Source of the DNA: Physella acuta
Taxonomy: Eukaryota; Mollusca; Gastropoda; Physidae
Assembly (NCBI RefSeq): GCF_028476545.1
Contig: NW_026732679.1
Location: forward strand, 62,001-126,000
DNA: 64,000 bases
Direction of reading: 5' to 3'
Shown: positions 13,471 to 61,612 of the stretch, one piece after another
Numbering within the stretch: position 1 is the first letter of the stretch
How the letters are laid out: every line of letters starts with the position of its first letter
Notes under the pieces: generated by a model
Told to the model about the DNA's origin: nothing
Seen by the model: the letters and a program-made list of their open reading frames with translations, nothing else
Database searches by the model: none
Translations under genes and position numbers: made by a program

Positions 13471-15843
13471 CTTGGATGCTGGCTTGGTTATCCTGTACCA
13501 AAGCAATGTGTTGGTTTGTCAGCCGCCACACAGGAGGACGCAGCTTGACCTCAATACTCGCACAGACTTGACTCTCACCGTGCAAAAAGTAGTGGAAACA
13601 AAAGCTCAGGTGCACACTGAAACAGAATAAAATAGCCATGATTAGAATAGATCTATTACACATTTTATTAAAGTTCCAACAAGATAAACACAACTTGTAT
13701 CTTAATACAAACAATAACTTTTTATTTAAATAAACAAAATTTAAACCCAGTGCTTACCCAGTATCATTGCACCCATGCTCATATGGTAAGACATACCATC
13801 TCCCCAGTCTAACAAAGTTCTTTGACAGCAGGCTCCTGTTACACAAAAAAGTTTTCAACATTTTAAAAAATTCCTCTAAAATATACATCAGCATGAAAAA
13901 CATGCAATGAGAATTAATAAAACCAACCTTTCAATAAGATTGTGAAGTGCTTTGAACAATAATGTTCTGCATTCATAAGTGAGACCATTATCCTTATCTT
14001 TATCTCTATCCCATGTTCCACTTTCAAGTTCTGAAGAAGAAAAAAATTCGGGGTACAAATTAAAAAAAAAAAAAATATATCAAATACCAGTGTGCTTATG
14101 CATATATGTCATAATCCAAGAAATAAAACTAGAACATTTCATTAAATATATACAAAAACTACTTAACAGTAAAGTTTACAAAGAAACAACAAGGTACTAC
14201 AATTTAGAAATAAAAAATAATAACTTAATTGTAAGTTAACTATTTACCTTTCAGGCATAAATCAGATGTAGCCTGTCTTAGAGATTCAGGCTCCTCCCCA
14301 TACCAAAAAATCCACAACTCTTTGCAACTGTTGAAATCCGGCTGGCGCTGCTCTGGATCCCGCTGCACTCTGCGCCAAACACACAGTATGTCATTCTTAA
14401 TACAGCGGGAAAACCCTACTAAAACTGGATCATCCAAAAGCTCATAGTTTGTAGGTTCTGAGGTCAAGCGACGCCACTTTATGCCACACAAATCAGTCTG
14501 AAATATTTAAATATATTTATCAATGGATAATTTTAAAACATTATGGATGCAGCCTTAGAAATAAAAACATTTCAGGTAAATAGTTCATTCAATGCAGTTA
14601 CATCAAAATTGATCACAATGGCCAAATAATTTTCAGTAACTGAAATATCAGTTTTTATTGAAATAATACCTGCTCATCATTGGTTACAATTGCTTTTTAA
14701 AAATAAGCAATTTTTAAAATATCCATATTGCTTTCTTAATATTACCAATTTTAAACAAAGAATGTGCATTAACAAAACATTGCTAATAAATTGACCACAA
14801 CATATTGTTATTGACATATTTGTAGTTATATTTTTATAATTTGTATATAAAAATCAACCATTCATAAGGCATAAAAATATTTTCTAACTCTTAAAAAAAA
14901 AGTTGAACGATTATTCCTAACCTAACACAGACCTATTATTTTATGATGCATTTACTTAGAAAATGAATCGCAAGATTATTCGATTCAATAGTCATGATTA
15001 CATTTGTGAGTCAGTCACTGCCTTGTAAACACTGCTGTTTATTCATGGTATCGAAATCTAGACATTATATTCAATAGAGACTCTAGAAGCCAAATGACTA
15101 AAATAAAATTAATGAGTGCCCTACTTAATAATTAATTGGTATGATCTAGATCTAGATTCGTACAACAATATCGAGGCCAATCTAAATTTTTGAGGAAATG
15201 AGTCAAAAACCACACTGACCAAATCATATATAGGTTCTAGATCTATATAGATCTGCCCCAGCCTACAATAGATGTGGTTAATCATGTGGTTGAAAAGGAT
15301 TCAAGTTAAAATATCAGTTTTGACAAAACTGAAGCCTACATTCTAGAATCTAAAAAAAAAACAGTTTTGATTTGGTTAAGAGTGTAAACAAGGGTCATGT
15401 GTTGTTATTCTAGTATTAAGATCTAAATATTAACATAATAATACATGGCCCTATTCGAGTGTTAATTATTTCTGGTGGTTGTAGGTAACTGTGTAAGCCT
15501 ATTGATTTCAAAACATGCCTTGACCGACCTACCCCCCCCCCCCCCCCCTACTTCCCCATCCAATGTTGTACAATACACGACAAAACTGTTTTAAATATTT
15601 ACAAAGTAAGATTGTAAAGAGTGAAATTGTATGAAATGTAAACCATTTCATACCAAAACATAAAAAACAAAAATATCCAGTTTAAGATCAACAACCCCCC
15701 ATACAATTTAAGCTGATTCTTGTCTCACGACAGCAAGTTTTGGTTAAAATTTGTCAAAAAAATCTTTCACTCACCAAAGCAAATAGATTTGTGAGGCAAT
15801 CCTCCAAGGAACAGCCGTTTCCAGACGGATTTGGGTGACTCAT
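13471..15843 (-). CDS. MED13: Mediator complex subunit 13, N-terminal part (5 exons)
   Basis: MED13 is the large scaffold subunit of the Mediator kinase module (with MED12, CDK8 and cyclin C), which acts in the nucleus. Exons on the minus strand: 15,843-15,775 ([20 protein letters not shown]...), 14,497-14,248, 14,030-13,928, 13,835-13,758 and 13,616-13,471. All junctions are GT-AG and the phases agree, giving 646 nt or 215 residues. Recognisable family segments are SLEDC near the start, [56 protein letters not shown] and [16 protein letters not shown], all in the order of vertebrate MED13/MED13L. Exon 5 ends after a phase-1 donor at 13,471/13,470. Exon 6 and the rest of the roughly 2,000-residue protein were not found downstream to position 1. 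MED13 and MED13L cannot be told apart here; invertebrates usually have one gene. Identity is sure; completeness is not. Confidence 0.93.
14498..15774 (-). other. MED13 intron 1
   Basis: AT-rich intron between coding exons 1 and 2. It holds a poly-C tract near 15,533-15,549 and several AGATCTAGATCTAG-like runs near 15,150 and 15,240. No inserted element was recognised. Confidence 0.7.
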
Positions 15844-16161
15844 AGTCACTCCATATTATTTTGAACCTAAATTATATCCAAGTGAATTATATAATTAAAT
15901 CCTAAGACAAAATCTCAATAATTATCGTTCGTCCATCGTGGAATTGGAGTTCTCACAATAATATGGCTACTATAATGGCGCCTCGATGGATCAACTTCTT
16001 TTTGATTGGTCAATTCAAGTCACGTGTAGAATGACCTAAATAAAATTGTATCAACATGGCAGACAACGAGTGCCATCCGCTGCTGTCAAATATAAAACTG
16101 CACCTTTAAACTATCTTTAAAATGTTGTTTTTAACTAAAGGGCTTACTGATTGATTTTACA
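15844..16161. promoter_or_regulatory. Bidirectional promoter between MED13 and BLTP2
   Basis: Only 318 bp separate the two divergent start codons, so both 5' UTRs and core promoters must lie here or in unseen upstream noncoding exons. Visible motifs are an inverted CCAAT box (ATTGG at 16,005-16,009), an E-box TCACGTG ending at 16,026, and YY1-like ATGGC cores near 15,963, 15,974 and 16,056. There is no TATA box at a useful position, as is usual for housekeeping bidirectional promoters. Motif function is inferred. Confidence 0.6.
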
Positions 16162-52918
<36,757 letters not shown>

Positions 52919-54440
52919 AGAACAAGTATTTTTAGGACTTCTAATTTCAGCTGTTTTTGTATCATAACTAACCTCGGTGATTTGTTGAGAAGTTAACTTA
53001 CTTTTTTTTTTTAAACTTTGGTATGTTTACATAAGCTTGCTTCACCTTTTAAAGAATGAAATTTTATCATTTAGGTTTATGTTGATAAAGATGGTCAACA
53101 TATCTAGTTTTTATTGAAAAATAATTGCAATTGTGGTGTTCATAAATACAATAAAAATATGTACATTATAATACTGCATTTTAATCTTTAGTTTTATTGT
53201 ACTTTTAACTACTTTCACTGTCGTTTTTTACTTTGTCTTTTAAAGAGGAAGTATTGTAGCTGTGCAAAAAAAATCAAAATGTTTCACTTTGTTTTGCAAT
53301 CTTGTCAATGAGTCAGAAAAGTGAAGTCAAAAGTTAGTGTTTACTTTACAATCAACTTTGAGTAGTTTCTTATAACCGGAATTGATACTTACTCTACTTC
53401 ATGTTTCTCAATTACAATTTATGTGCGACCTGATATCTAGAACTTTAATACCATATTAGATCTTATTCACTAGGTTTTTTCAAATTTTGAGTAGTTTCCG
53501 CTGAGCAGAAATAGTACTTAACGCTATTTACTTGTAAGAATTTGATTAGCACTTATAGTTTATAATGTAGCCGGTAGTGACAAGATTTGCAAACTTTCAG
53601 AACAAGTTAGTTGTGACAAGATTTGCAAACTTTCAGAACAAGTTAGTTGTTACGTATGATTATAAATTATGTGCTGTGGAAAACTTGTACAATACTATAA
53701 TATAAAAAAATTGTATTATTTGTATGTGTACATATATCAAGTTAGCTCAAATGAGCAGGAATGCTGTTTACGCAACTACTGAACTAGCAGCTGCATGATA
53801 TCCATCTTTTGTTCATACATTTACTTTAGTGATGATATACCACTTCTGCATTAAAATTTGTGATCATGAAAATATATTCCTTTTGAATGTCCAGTCACCC
53901 CTAAGGTTTTGTTTTTGACTGCCCAGTTGCTAGACTATGAATACTAATTTTGGTATACAAATGTTTACTATCACTTGCATATATGCTTTATTAACTATGC
54001 TGTTTCCACCAGTTAGAAGAAATGGTTTTTTAGTTTTAGAAGTAGCCCTAATACTAAATGAAAAGAGTTTTCCAAACGAGCTGGTTTATCAATTTTCTTA
54101 ATAGAAATAGTTAGGGCATTTTCATGACACTTTTACATTTTAGCATGACTGAACCAATTGTTTTACTAGATTGGATGAACATGTTGAGCTTTACATTAGT
54201 AAGATTAATGTTAAACCAAAGAAAGTCTGCAGATGTTCATAGAATTTATAAAAAAAAAATAAAAGATGTATAACAATGATTAACAAGAAATTCATTTTTT
54301 ATGTTGTTTTTTTTAACTGAATACCATAAGATAAAACTATACCCCCACCCACAAGCCATATTTACATTGTTAAAAAAAATCAAAAGCGGGTACAGTACAG
54401 AGAATAAAGAGTGAATAAAACAAAGCACATTTTATGGAAA
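52919..54440 (+). other. BLTP2 3' UTR and intergenic gap to SNRPD3
   Basis: A first AATAAA lies at about 53,150 and further ones near 54,403 and 54,414, close to the end of the convergent SNRPD3 transcript. A 36-bp tandem duplication (GTGACAAGATTTGCAAACTT, then TCAGAACAAGTTAGTT) lies at 53,577-53,648. The true 3' end cannot be fixed from sequence alone. Confidence 0.55.
53150..53155 (+). terminator. Candidate BLTP2 polyadenylation signal
   Basis: AATAAA about 230 bp after the stop codon, in AT-rich sequence. Alternative signals occur 1.25 kb further on. Confidence 0.45.
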
Positions 54441-54443
54441 AAA

Positions 54444-54449
54444 TTTATT
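54444..54449 (-). terminator. Candidate SNRPD3 polyadenylation signal
   Basis: AATAAA on the minus strand about 125 bp after the SNRPD3 stop codon, a typical distance. Confidence 0.6.
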
Positions 54450-54571
54450 ATAACATCAAAAATGAAAAAGTACTTGTTTGAAAAATTTTGTGTACCAAAG
54501 AAAAATGACAAATATGATGATCAGATTGAAAAAATGTACATAAAGACAGTGATGAGATGGAACAATCAACA

Positions 54572-56259
54572 TCAACGACGTTTTTGGAAGATATTTCCAC
54601 CACCTCTTCCTCTCTGTCCCCTGCCTCGAGCAGCTGAAAATAAATATACCTGCCCATTATAAATAAATGAAAGAGGGAAATTTTTAAAAAAGAAAGTTTT
54701 TTTTAGTTTTTGTATATTTGACCTTATTGAGCCTGCAGTTAAAATTTGTTGTATACTGTATAATGATAGATGGTAGGCTTACATGCCCACTGAATCTAAA
54801 ATTATTTGGCTATTTTTGTTATCACTCGATTAAGTAGAAATATAGCTTTGAAAGATGTCTTCCCAGGGTCCTCATTGTGATTGATAAAAACGCCACTAAA
54901 ACACTTCCAATACCAGATATTGCAATGTCAAAAAGTTAAATGTCATACACAAAGAGTGCTTATTCACATGCATTTTATTTGCTCCGCCTTGCCTAGGGAG
55001 GCTTGCCAGTAAGCAGTTGGGGGGAATTTTTATAGCAGTGTCAGATAATAGAATCTTAAAAAAGGGGTGCCAATTAACTGGTAGCTAACTAAAATACACA
55101 TTGCTTGCTTATGGCAATGCTTACCCTATCCCTAACCCTGGTCCTACCATACACCTAACCCTTATATCTTATCATAAAACTAGTTATTACAATACTACTA
55201 ACAACCTAACACACCTATTTTTGGAAGTCTATTTTCAGGCATCGAAATCTTCTTCGTTCTTAATTTTTAGTTTTGGAAGGGATCGAGCCTTATCTAACAG
55301 AGGGCTCGAACTTGAGACTTTTTCAAATTTAACAACCATGAGCTTTGCCAACTCGAACCACGCCTCCCAACACAATTAAGTATACGCGTTAACTGGTTAT
55401 GTGCCATTGACACAGATTTCAGCCTGCTTTTCTTTTTGGATGCTTCCATAGCTTTTGTCCAACCTAGAACAAACTACAAGGCAGCAGTTGTTTGATTATG
55501 GAGTTGTCTCTCCTAGAAGAGTGGCTGTCTCCAGCTAACAAGCCTCATCTGCCAGAGGGTTTCAACTCAAGACTTTTTCTGCTCAGCAACCATGAGCTTT
55601 ACCGACTCGACCCCCTGCATCGGTATCTAAAATCTTACAGTTTGATCCACTTAGTCAATATGTAAAAAAAAAACCAACAACTGCATTTGCACTTCATGAG
55701 TCAGGTCATTTGGCACTACAGCCACACAAAATGTTAGGCCAAAACGCTTTAAAAAAAATTTAGGGTTATGAATGGGGGGGGGGGGGGGAAAGAAGGGACC
55801 AAAGGATCATAATAAACTTATTAACAAAACAGTTTGACTATACCAACATTAAGGTTAACTATATCAGGCATAATTAAGGGGATCAATGCTAATACTGAGG
55901 ATCTAGTAATTGCACTAGAATCTAGATTTCTAGATTCTATTTTTACCTTGAGCTCTCAAGATAGCAGACTTTCCTCGACCAGCACCGCCACCTTTGCCTT
56001 GGACTTTCTTGAACATCGGGGCATTTTTTAACATGTCAGGTAACACAAAAAATCTTATTTTGCTGCCTCTGATGTAAACATTTTCAAGTTGAGCAACTCT
56101 ACCATCTCTGTAGGTTACTGTGATATTTGCCATCTGACAGTTCATGTTATCTTCTGCTTCAATCAGTTTTCCTCTATACACTTCACCGGTTGAAGTTTCA
56201 CAAGTAACTATGTGTCCTTCTGCCTCATGCAGCACCTTAATAGGTACTCCAATCGACAT
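54572..56259 (-). CDS. SNRPD3: Small nuclear ribonucleoprotein Sm D3
   Basis: Core Sm protein of the U1, U2, U4 and U5 snRNPs; it pairs with SmB in the heptameric ring on the snRNA Sm site and acts in pre-mRNA splicing. Two coding exons: 56,259-55,947 ([20 protein letters not shown]... to ILRAQ) and 54,633-54,572 ([20 protein letters not shown], stop TGA). The donor CAAG|GTAAAA and acceptor TTTCAG|CTGCTC join in phase 1, giving 124 residues against 126 in human. Sm1 ([18 protein letters not shown]) and Sm2 ([16 protein letters not shown]) motifs are intact, and the Arg-Gly tail, the site of symmetric dimethylation in the family, lies wholly in exon 2. The 1.3-kb intron contains a SINE B dimer. 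It converges on BLTP2. Essentially certain. Confidence 0.97.
55247..55616 (-). repeat. SINE family B, dimeric copy in the SNRPD3 intron
   Basis: Same architecture as the 26.6-kb copy: a short GAA tail (TTCTTC on plus), an internal tRNA-like head (AGGGCTCGAACTTGAGACTT, GCCAACTCGAACCACGCC on plus), the body CAGCCTGCTTTTCTTTTTGG and GGAGTTGTCTCTCCTAGAAG, and the main head (CATGAGCTTTACCGACTCGA). Confidence 0.85.
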
Positions 56260-56420
56260 CTTAATTTATTTAACTCAATGATGTATATTGAGATTTATTT
56301 TTAAATGCACATTACGTTGTGATTACATGGATTTGTCAACTGCCTTTTTGCCGGTTTCAAACAAAAACAAATAATGGCGGAAAACAGGAAACGTTATAAA
56401 TCGTTGTATTTCCGGTTAGT
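56260..56420 (-). promoter_or_regulatory. SNRPD3 promoter and 5' UTR region
   Basis: The segment upstream of the start codon contains AATGGCGGAAAACAGGAAAC (plus strand), combining a YY1-like ATGGC and ETS-like GGAA cores, as is common at TATA-less housekeeping promoters. The transcription start was not determined. Confidence 0.4.
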
Positions 56421-57067
56421 ATGAAAATAACAAGAAAACACAAATCATTAATAAACTAAAATCTGAAACAAAATTATATCAACCCCGAATTAAATTAAAA
56501 ACAAGCAAATTGTATCAGTTTTCTTTTTAAAAGCATTTAACTAGAACACAATAAAAATGTAGCTTTATCTACTTAATGAAGTTTCGTATTGTATATGAGT
56601 ATAGAAGAATTAAATCAAAACTATTCAAATTGGGCCTAAGAGATCATGATCCGGTTGAGTAGCGGTGAAAAAAATCTATTCTGTGTGTAGAATGTCCAGT
56701 AGCTTATACTATACTTATACTCCAAAAACATCTTTCTTCAGTAACTAATAAAGGTTCATTGCCATTATGGTTATTATTTAACCCGTCGTTAAATGATAGT
56801 GTGACGATTACAAAGGCATTTTTTTATTTTCCACTCGACAAGTTTCAAATTTGCATATTACATTGTTTTCTTGTCAATCCGAGAGGTATATGGCCCATAG
56901 CTTTATAATATAACCTGCAGCCTACATAATTTGTGATTGATCTCGTATAATAAGATTCGAATAAGACCACATTTCTCAGAATAAGCCTAGCCTACTATTA
57001 AAAATTAGATCACTCATACTACGTAGGCCTGTACCGTAAAAAAAATACAACTTTAAAAAATCAAGAT
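56421..57067. other. No gene or repeat recognised
   Basis: AT-rich intergenic DNA without long open frames or element termini. Confidence 0.5.
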
Positions 57068-57075
57068 ATTGTAGG

Positions 57076-57178
57076 CAGTGGCGTAGCCAGGTCGGGTGTC
57101 AACCGGTGCGGGTGGGGTGGGGGGGGGGGGTGGTTAGGTGTCACCCCTTCCCCCCCCCCCCCGTAAAAAAAGAAAAAG

Positions 57179-57263
<85 letters not shown>

Positions 57264-57751
57264 TTGTAAGTATGTGTATACGCATGTGTATATCCATTCA
57301 AATATTTTTTTCATTTGTTTCCCCCCCCCCCACCCCAAACATGGATAAACATATAGGTTATTACCGTTTTATCTCAGGCATATATATTGCAACGTTGAGT
57401 TCATGTAGCTTCCCCCCCCCCCCCCCCCCCCCCCCCCCACTGCGATTGCTTTAAACTGTGGTTAGATAATACTAACGATTTGTATCTATATTCGGTTATT
57501 AATACAGCTGGATGTTGCATGTTTTCTCTATCATTAGCAGGTTTACGTCATGGTGTCACCTCATTTTCCACCGTTTCGGGTTGTCCACTTTGCTCTTAAA
57601 ATACTATTTAATTCACTCTAATTAATCATTTAATTAACTGAAATTATCATTTTTTCTGTATATAATTTGCTATTTTTTTTTTACCTTGGTGTCAACCCCC
57701 TAAATGGTGGCACCCTATGCAGTCCGCACCCCCCCTCTTGCTACGCCTCTG
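57076..57751. mobile_element. hAT-type MITE, complete, 676 bp, with internal (TA)n
   Basis: Left end CAGTGGCGTAGCCAGGTCGG and right end CTTGCTACGCCTCTG inverted, with perfect 8-bp duplications ATTGTAGG (57,068-57,075 and 57,752-57,759). Subterminal repeats of GGTGTCAACC and GGTGTCACC type occur at both ends. The middle has poly-G, poly-C and a TA tract of about 40 repeats at 57,183-57,260. No transposase coding sequence. Confidence 0.9.
57183..57260. repeat. (TA)n microsatellite
   Basis: About 39 TA repeats inside the 676-bp MITE; long open frames through it are artefacts. Confidence 0.97.
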
Positions 57752-57759
57752 ATTGTAGG

Positions 57760-58270
57760 CCTACTCTATAGATCTATATAAAATCTAGATAGTCTAATCT
57801 AGATCTAATCCTACTCCAGCAGCGAAACAATAGTAGAAAGATTTGATTTCCGTTCGACTAAGTAGGTCTAGATCTATAAACTAGATAGGCCTACTAAGTT
57901 TGTTGTTGTCTGTAGTAAGGTATGTAGGCTATTACCCCCTGGCCTACTAGTCTTATAGAAAAAAACATACTTCACTGTCACTTCACATTAATCACATTGC
58001 GCCAACGACTTTTTTTTGACAATCAATGACAATGTATTTAAATTCCACACTGGCTTTAGTCACCCACCATCGTTACGCGGATTTTATTTCTTCTTTATAG
58101 TTTTTTTCTAAAAAAAAAAATTTCACTTTTCTGCGGGAAGGCAGAGAATTAAGAAATCAACGAGTTGTGTCAGTGTCCTTTAAATTTTAATTCGTTTCTT
58201 TCCTGGATGAGGGAAAAACGCACAGAAAATTTAAAAAGTGAGAAACGTGGTTGCACTTTTCCCCCAATAC
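57760..58270. other. No gene recognised
   Basis: AT-rich DNA with several AGATCTA-type runs near 57,765-57,880. No coding signal or element end was seen. Confidence 0.45.
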
Positions 58271-58276
58271 TACCAA

Positions 58277-58360
58277 AGTTTCTTCCAGGCATCTCTTCAC
58301 CCCCCTCCCCCCGAGATCATCTAACCCCCCCCCCCCCCGAACGAAATAGAATTTATATAG
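58277..58360. mobile_element. GC-tract MITE, truncated copy
   Basis: Starts AGTTTCTTCCAGGCATCTCT, then C runs and CCGAACGAAATAGAATTTAT, and stops where a SINE B begins. The right terminus is missing. Confidence 0.7.
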
Positions 58361-58735
58361 AATTCAGTCTGTTTTTTGTTTTGTTTTTTTGCCTAGATTT
58401 GCTTGCATAGCCTTTGTCCATCCAAAATCAATCCCCAAGGGCATGTTGCAGCTTTCAGAGTTTTTTTTCCAGGCATCTCTTCGGGGGTGGGGGAAGGAGG
58501 GCACCAGCGCCATCCCGTCGTGTCCCCCCCCCCCCCCCCACCGAAAATTTCAAGTTCACCTCCGGAGAAAAAAGTCTGAAAGAAACACTGAGTTGTCTGA
58601 TTATGGAGTTTCTCTACTATTAAAAACTATGTGTTGATGTTGTCTCCAGCTAACGAGCCTCATCTGCTAGGGGTCCGAACTCGGGCCTTTGAAGTCAACA
58701 GCCTTGATCTATCCGACAGGACTCCTTCGTTCCCC
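58361..58735 (-). repeat. SINE family B interrupted by a MITE
   Basis: SINE B sequence on both sides: ATTTGCTTGCATAGCCTTTG before and TTATGGAGTTTCTCTACTAT, then AGCTAACGAGCCTCATCTGC after. It is split at about 58,455/58,591 by the MITE below. The main head is at the right end (CGAACTCGGGCC, TCTATCCGACAGGACTCC), diverged. Confidence 0.75.
58456..58590. mobile_element. GC-tract MITE inserted in a SINE, 135 bp
   Basis: CAGAGTTTTTTTTCCAGGCA at the left and AAAGTCTGAAAGAAACACTG at the right, with G and C runs between and CCGAAAATTTCAAGTTCACC near the right end. The target duplication is not clear. Confidence 0.8.
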
Positions 58736-58739
58736 GAGT

Positions 58740-59414
58740 CAGCGTGTGTGTAAGGGGGGGGGGGGAGGTATTCTAACCACTCAACACCTTGAGTACGACC
58801 AACATGTTTTTGACGTAGATTTTAATTGTAGCTTATAAACTCGATTATGTTGTCGATTTTCAAGTCTGTTTTGTCCTCGCATAGAAATAATCACAAAGTA
58901 ATTATCCACGCGATGTTTATAATTATACAGTACCGACCGAACTCATCGTTTACAATTTAACTATTATTATTACAAGCTACTTACGCATACAAATTTTAGA
59001 CTATACTGGGAAATAATGATGCGGACTATTGTTGAATAATGTCCTTTGCGCAGTAGTTTGTGCTGTTTATTTGCTCCATACTCTATTTAAGGTAAAAATG
59101 ATATCTTGTAATTTAAAATTGTTGTTTTCTAATTCCGTTCGGAGTCAATGTGTTTTACCAACTTCATACTATTTAGGTCTGTAAAAAATATATGGAAATT
59201 CCCATTGCCATTATACTTCTATTTTTCATGCTTTGCTAGCTGTTATTCACATAACCATTTTTAAAGTTAAAGAGCATGCGTTATATATAAGTTTGTAAAC
59301 ATGACAACAACAAAAGCTTAATCAATTGCCAATTCGTTCAAATAAATTGCTTCCAATAGTTTTACCCCTGGTTCTCCGCTTGAAATTCGTGAGCTGTATC
59401 AAGGGCCTCGCCGT
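58740..59414. other. No gene recognised
   Basis: AT-rich DNA with a poly-G tract near 58,756. No known element end. Confidence 0.45.
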
Positions 59415-59422
59415 CTCATATG

Positions 59423-59642
59423 CAGAGTTTCTTCCAGACATCTCTTCGGGGGGGGGGGGGGCGAACCCCCGAAATTTTTTTACCGCCACCCCCGAACGAA
59501 ATGAAATTTATATAATTTATATAGAAAATATATACTTTTAACAGTGTCCGCCCCACCCCCACCCCGAAGAAAGTTTACCGCCCCCCCCCCCCCCCGAAAA
59601 TTTCAAGCTCCCCCCGGAGAAAAAAGTCTGGAAGAAACGCTG
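59423..59642. mobile_element. GC-tract MITE, complete, 220 bp, perfect 8-bp target duplication
   Basis: Left CAGAGTTTCTTCCAGACATC and right AGTCTGGAAGAAACGCTG form the inverted termini. CTCATATG flanks both sides (59,415-59,422 and 59,643-59,650). The inside holds G and C homopolymers, GAACGAAATGAAATTTATAT, TACTTTTAACAGTGTCCGCC and GAAAATTTCAAGCTCCCCCC. The ends and the 8-bp duplication fit hAT. This is the best reference copy. Confidence 0.9.
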
Positions 59643-59879
59643 CTCATATGGGCTCCTGGTAAATGTGAGTAACTAAGACAAGACGGGTAAGAAAAATTTA
59701 GAAGAATCTGACATTAAACCTTTAGACTCACCCTCCAGTAGACCTTTGTTAAACAGAATCTTGCCCCCCCCCCCCCCCACACACACAAACATACACACAT
59801 GAAAACAAACAAACATATCCCCAAAAATATTTGAGAGAGTTGCGGATATTATACATCAGATGGTCTGTGAAAATTACTA

Positions 59880-60185
59880 ACGACTGACTATGGAGAAAAA
59901 AACTTAGAGAAATGAAAACGGAAGCAGTTTCCGAAATAATAATTTTAAAAAGATGGCGCTGGATGGGGCATGTCTTAAGAATGAATCCAGATGATATCGC
60001 AAAAAAAAAAATAAAAAAAAATGGCGCTAAACTGGACGCCTCCAGGAAAAAGAAAACAGGGAAGGCCAAGGTAGACGTGGAGGCGCATAGCGGGGAAGCA
60101 GCTGGCAGAGGCAGGAGTATCATGGGAGGCTGCCAGGAAAATTGCCGATGACCGACAAAGGTGGAGGGAGCTTTCTGTGGTGGCC
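59880..60185 (+). mobile_element. LINE 3' end relic
   Basis: Encodes KRWRWMGHVLRMNPDDIAK, then in shifted frames a GKRKQGRPR-type basic stretch and EAARKIADDRQRWRELSVV: the C-terminus of a LINE reverse transcriptase (RTE-like or related). An A-rich run (60,000-60,020) separates the frames. Dead copy, 5'-truncated. Confidence 0.75.
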
Positions 60186-60219
60186 CCATGTCTATGACTC
60201 AAATGGAAATGATGATGAA

Positions 60220-60480
60220 CTATGGAGAGAGAAAAAAAACAACCTCGGCAAAACTCAGAAATACAAAATCGCAAATCTGGATGGATCGGACACGCCTTGC
60301 GCAAATTAACAAACACAACCACCAGACAGGCATTAGACTGGAACCCGAAAGGAAAGAGAAAAGAATGTAGGTCAAATCAAACTGGGAAATGATCAGTAGT
60401 CAGTGAAGCGCAAGCAGCTGGAATATCTTGGACCCAACTTGGAGGAATAGTCTAAAAACAATAACGATGGTTGCGTCATA
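60220..60480 (+). mobile_element. Second LINE 3' end relic, in tandem
   Basis: Following the first, weak matches to the same domain occur across frames: IGHALRKL-like, NTTTRQALDWNPKGKRK and AQAAGISWTQLGG. The ALDWNPKGKRK motif parallels ALEWNPQGKRK in the LINE at 32.6-32.9 kb, so this tail may belong to that family. Heavily decayed. Confidence 0.55.
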
Positions 60481-60536
60481 CTTATGCTTCACATGATGAA
60501 GATAACGGTGATGATGAACTTGAGGTTCTAATGGAG

Positions 60537-60915
60537 CAGAGGCATATGCAGGAGGGGAGCACGGGAAGTGACTGCCCCCCCCCCCCTAATAGAGTTTTTT
60601 TCAGACTTTTTTTACTCCGAGGGGGGGGGGGGGAATACATTTTTAGGGGTGGGGGTGGAAGACACTCTAAAACTATATATTTTCTATATAAATTCCATTT
60701 TGTCCTTGGGGAGGGGAGAGACGGTCTTTTTTTGGAGGGGGGGGGGGGCTGAAAGATCACTGCTCCCGAGGACCATTTCCTACAAAATCGTAGTTCTTAG
60801 AAATTTTTTAAAAGATACAGCAGCACCCTTCCACGCCACCACCCCTGACTACGTCTTTTTTGTACTCGCCCCAACCCCCTACCCCCCACCTCCGTAAAAA
60901 ATGCCTACGCCCCTG
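60537..60915. mobile_element. Probable hAT-type MITE containing a GC-tract MITE
   Basis: Left CAGAGGCATATGCAGGAGGG and right ATGCCTACGCCCCTG resemble the CAGNGGCGTAGC family ends. Flanks TAATGGAG and CGATGGAC match at five of eight positions, so the duplication is unproven. A reverse GC-tract MITE lies within. Confidence 0.45.
60590..60754. mobile_element. GC-tract MITE, reverse orientation, worn
   Basis: AGAGTTTTTTTCAGACTTTT with TACTCCGAGGGG corresponds to the reverse of the AAAAAGTCTGGAAGAAAC end. ATATTTTCTATATAAATTCC inside matches the inverted core. The right end (GCTGAAAGATCACTG) is diverged. Confidence 0.55.
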
Positions 60916-61242
60916 CGATGGACAGATATTAAAAGTTTCACAGTTTGCAAACTGCATAGTCATTTAGCAATTGTTTCGCGTGTAAAATCACTGTTAATTT
61001 TTAATGCGACGTTTTGACTAGTCACTTGACCTTGATCTGGCTCGTGATATAGACTCGTGCTCTAGACTCATGCCGCCGATACGAATAATGGTCACGAGAC
61101 CTAGTTTAGTTCTAGATTTATACTTTGTTCTAACTAGTGAAAAAAAACGCGATAGGAAAAACACTATTTCGAAAGAGAAATAGGCCTACATTTTAAGTAA
61201 ATTTGCTATAACGGTTTACTCCCATTCCCTAGTATTAAAAAT

Positions 61243-61484
61243 CAGAGTTTCTTCCAGGCATCTCTTCGGCAGAGCCCCCCCCCCCCCACCCCCCACCCCG
61301 AAGAAAGTCTACCGCCCCGCCCCCCCCCCCCCCCGAACGAAATAGAATGTATATAGAAAGCATCTACTTTTACTAGTGTCGCACCCCCGCGGAAAATGTT
61401 GTGCGCACCCGTCACCCCGTAAATATGTAAATATCGATTGCCCCCCCCCCTCCCCCCGGAGAAAAAAGTCTGGAAGAATTACTG
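61243..61484. mobile_element. GC-tract MITE, complete, 242 bp
   Basis: CAGAGTTTCTTCCAGGCATC at the left and AAGTCTGGAAGAATTACTG at the right. Flanks ATTAAAAAT and ATTAAAAT are an 8-9 bp target duplication with one base of slippage. Core ACGAAATAGAATGTATATAG between long C runs. Confidence 0.85.
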
Positions 61485-61612
61485 ATTAAAATATCTGCTG
61501 TTTAAAGTTTAAGATAATACATTTTATTATTGTTGTAAACCAATCAATTAAATTACTTCTATTTCGATTAAAGGTCTGCTTTGTTTAAAGGGGGTCGTCC
61601 ATAAACGATGCC

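Noticed and set aside
54448-54657. 69-codon minus-strand frame over SNRPD3 exon 2
   Set aside because: The true frame is shifted and gives the conserved Arg-Gly tail; this is a shadow.
59749-60322. 146- and 115-codon minus-strand frames near 60 kb
   Set aside because: They run antisense to the LINE tail and through poly-C; no domain was recognised.
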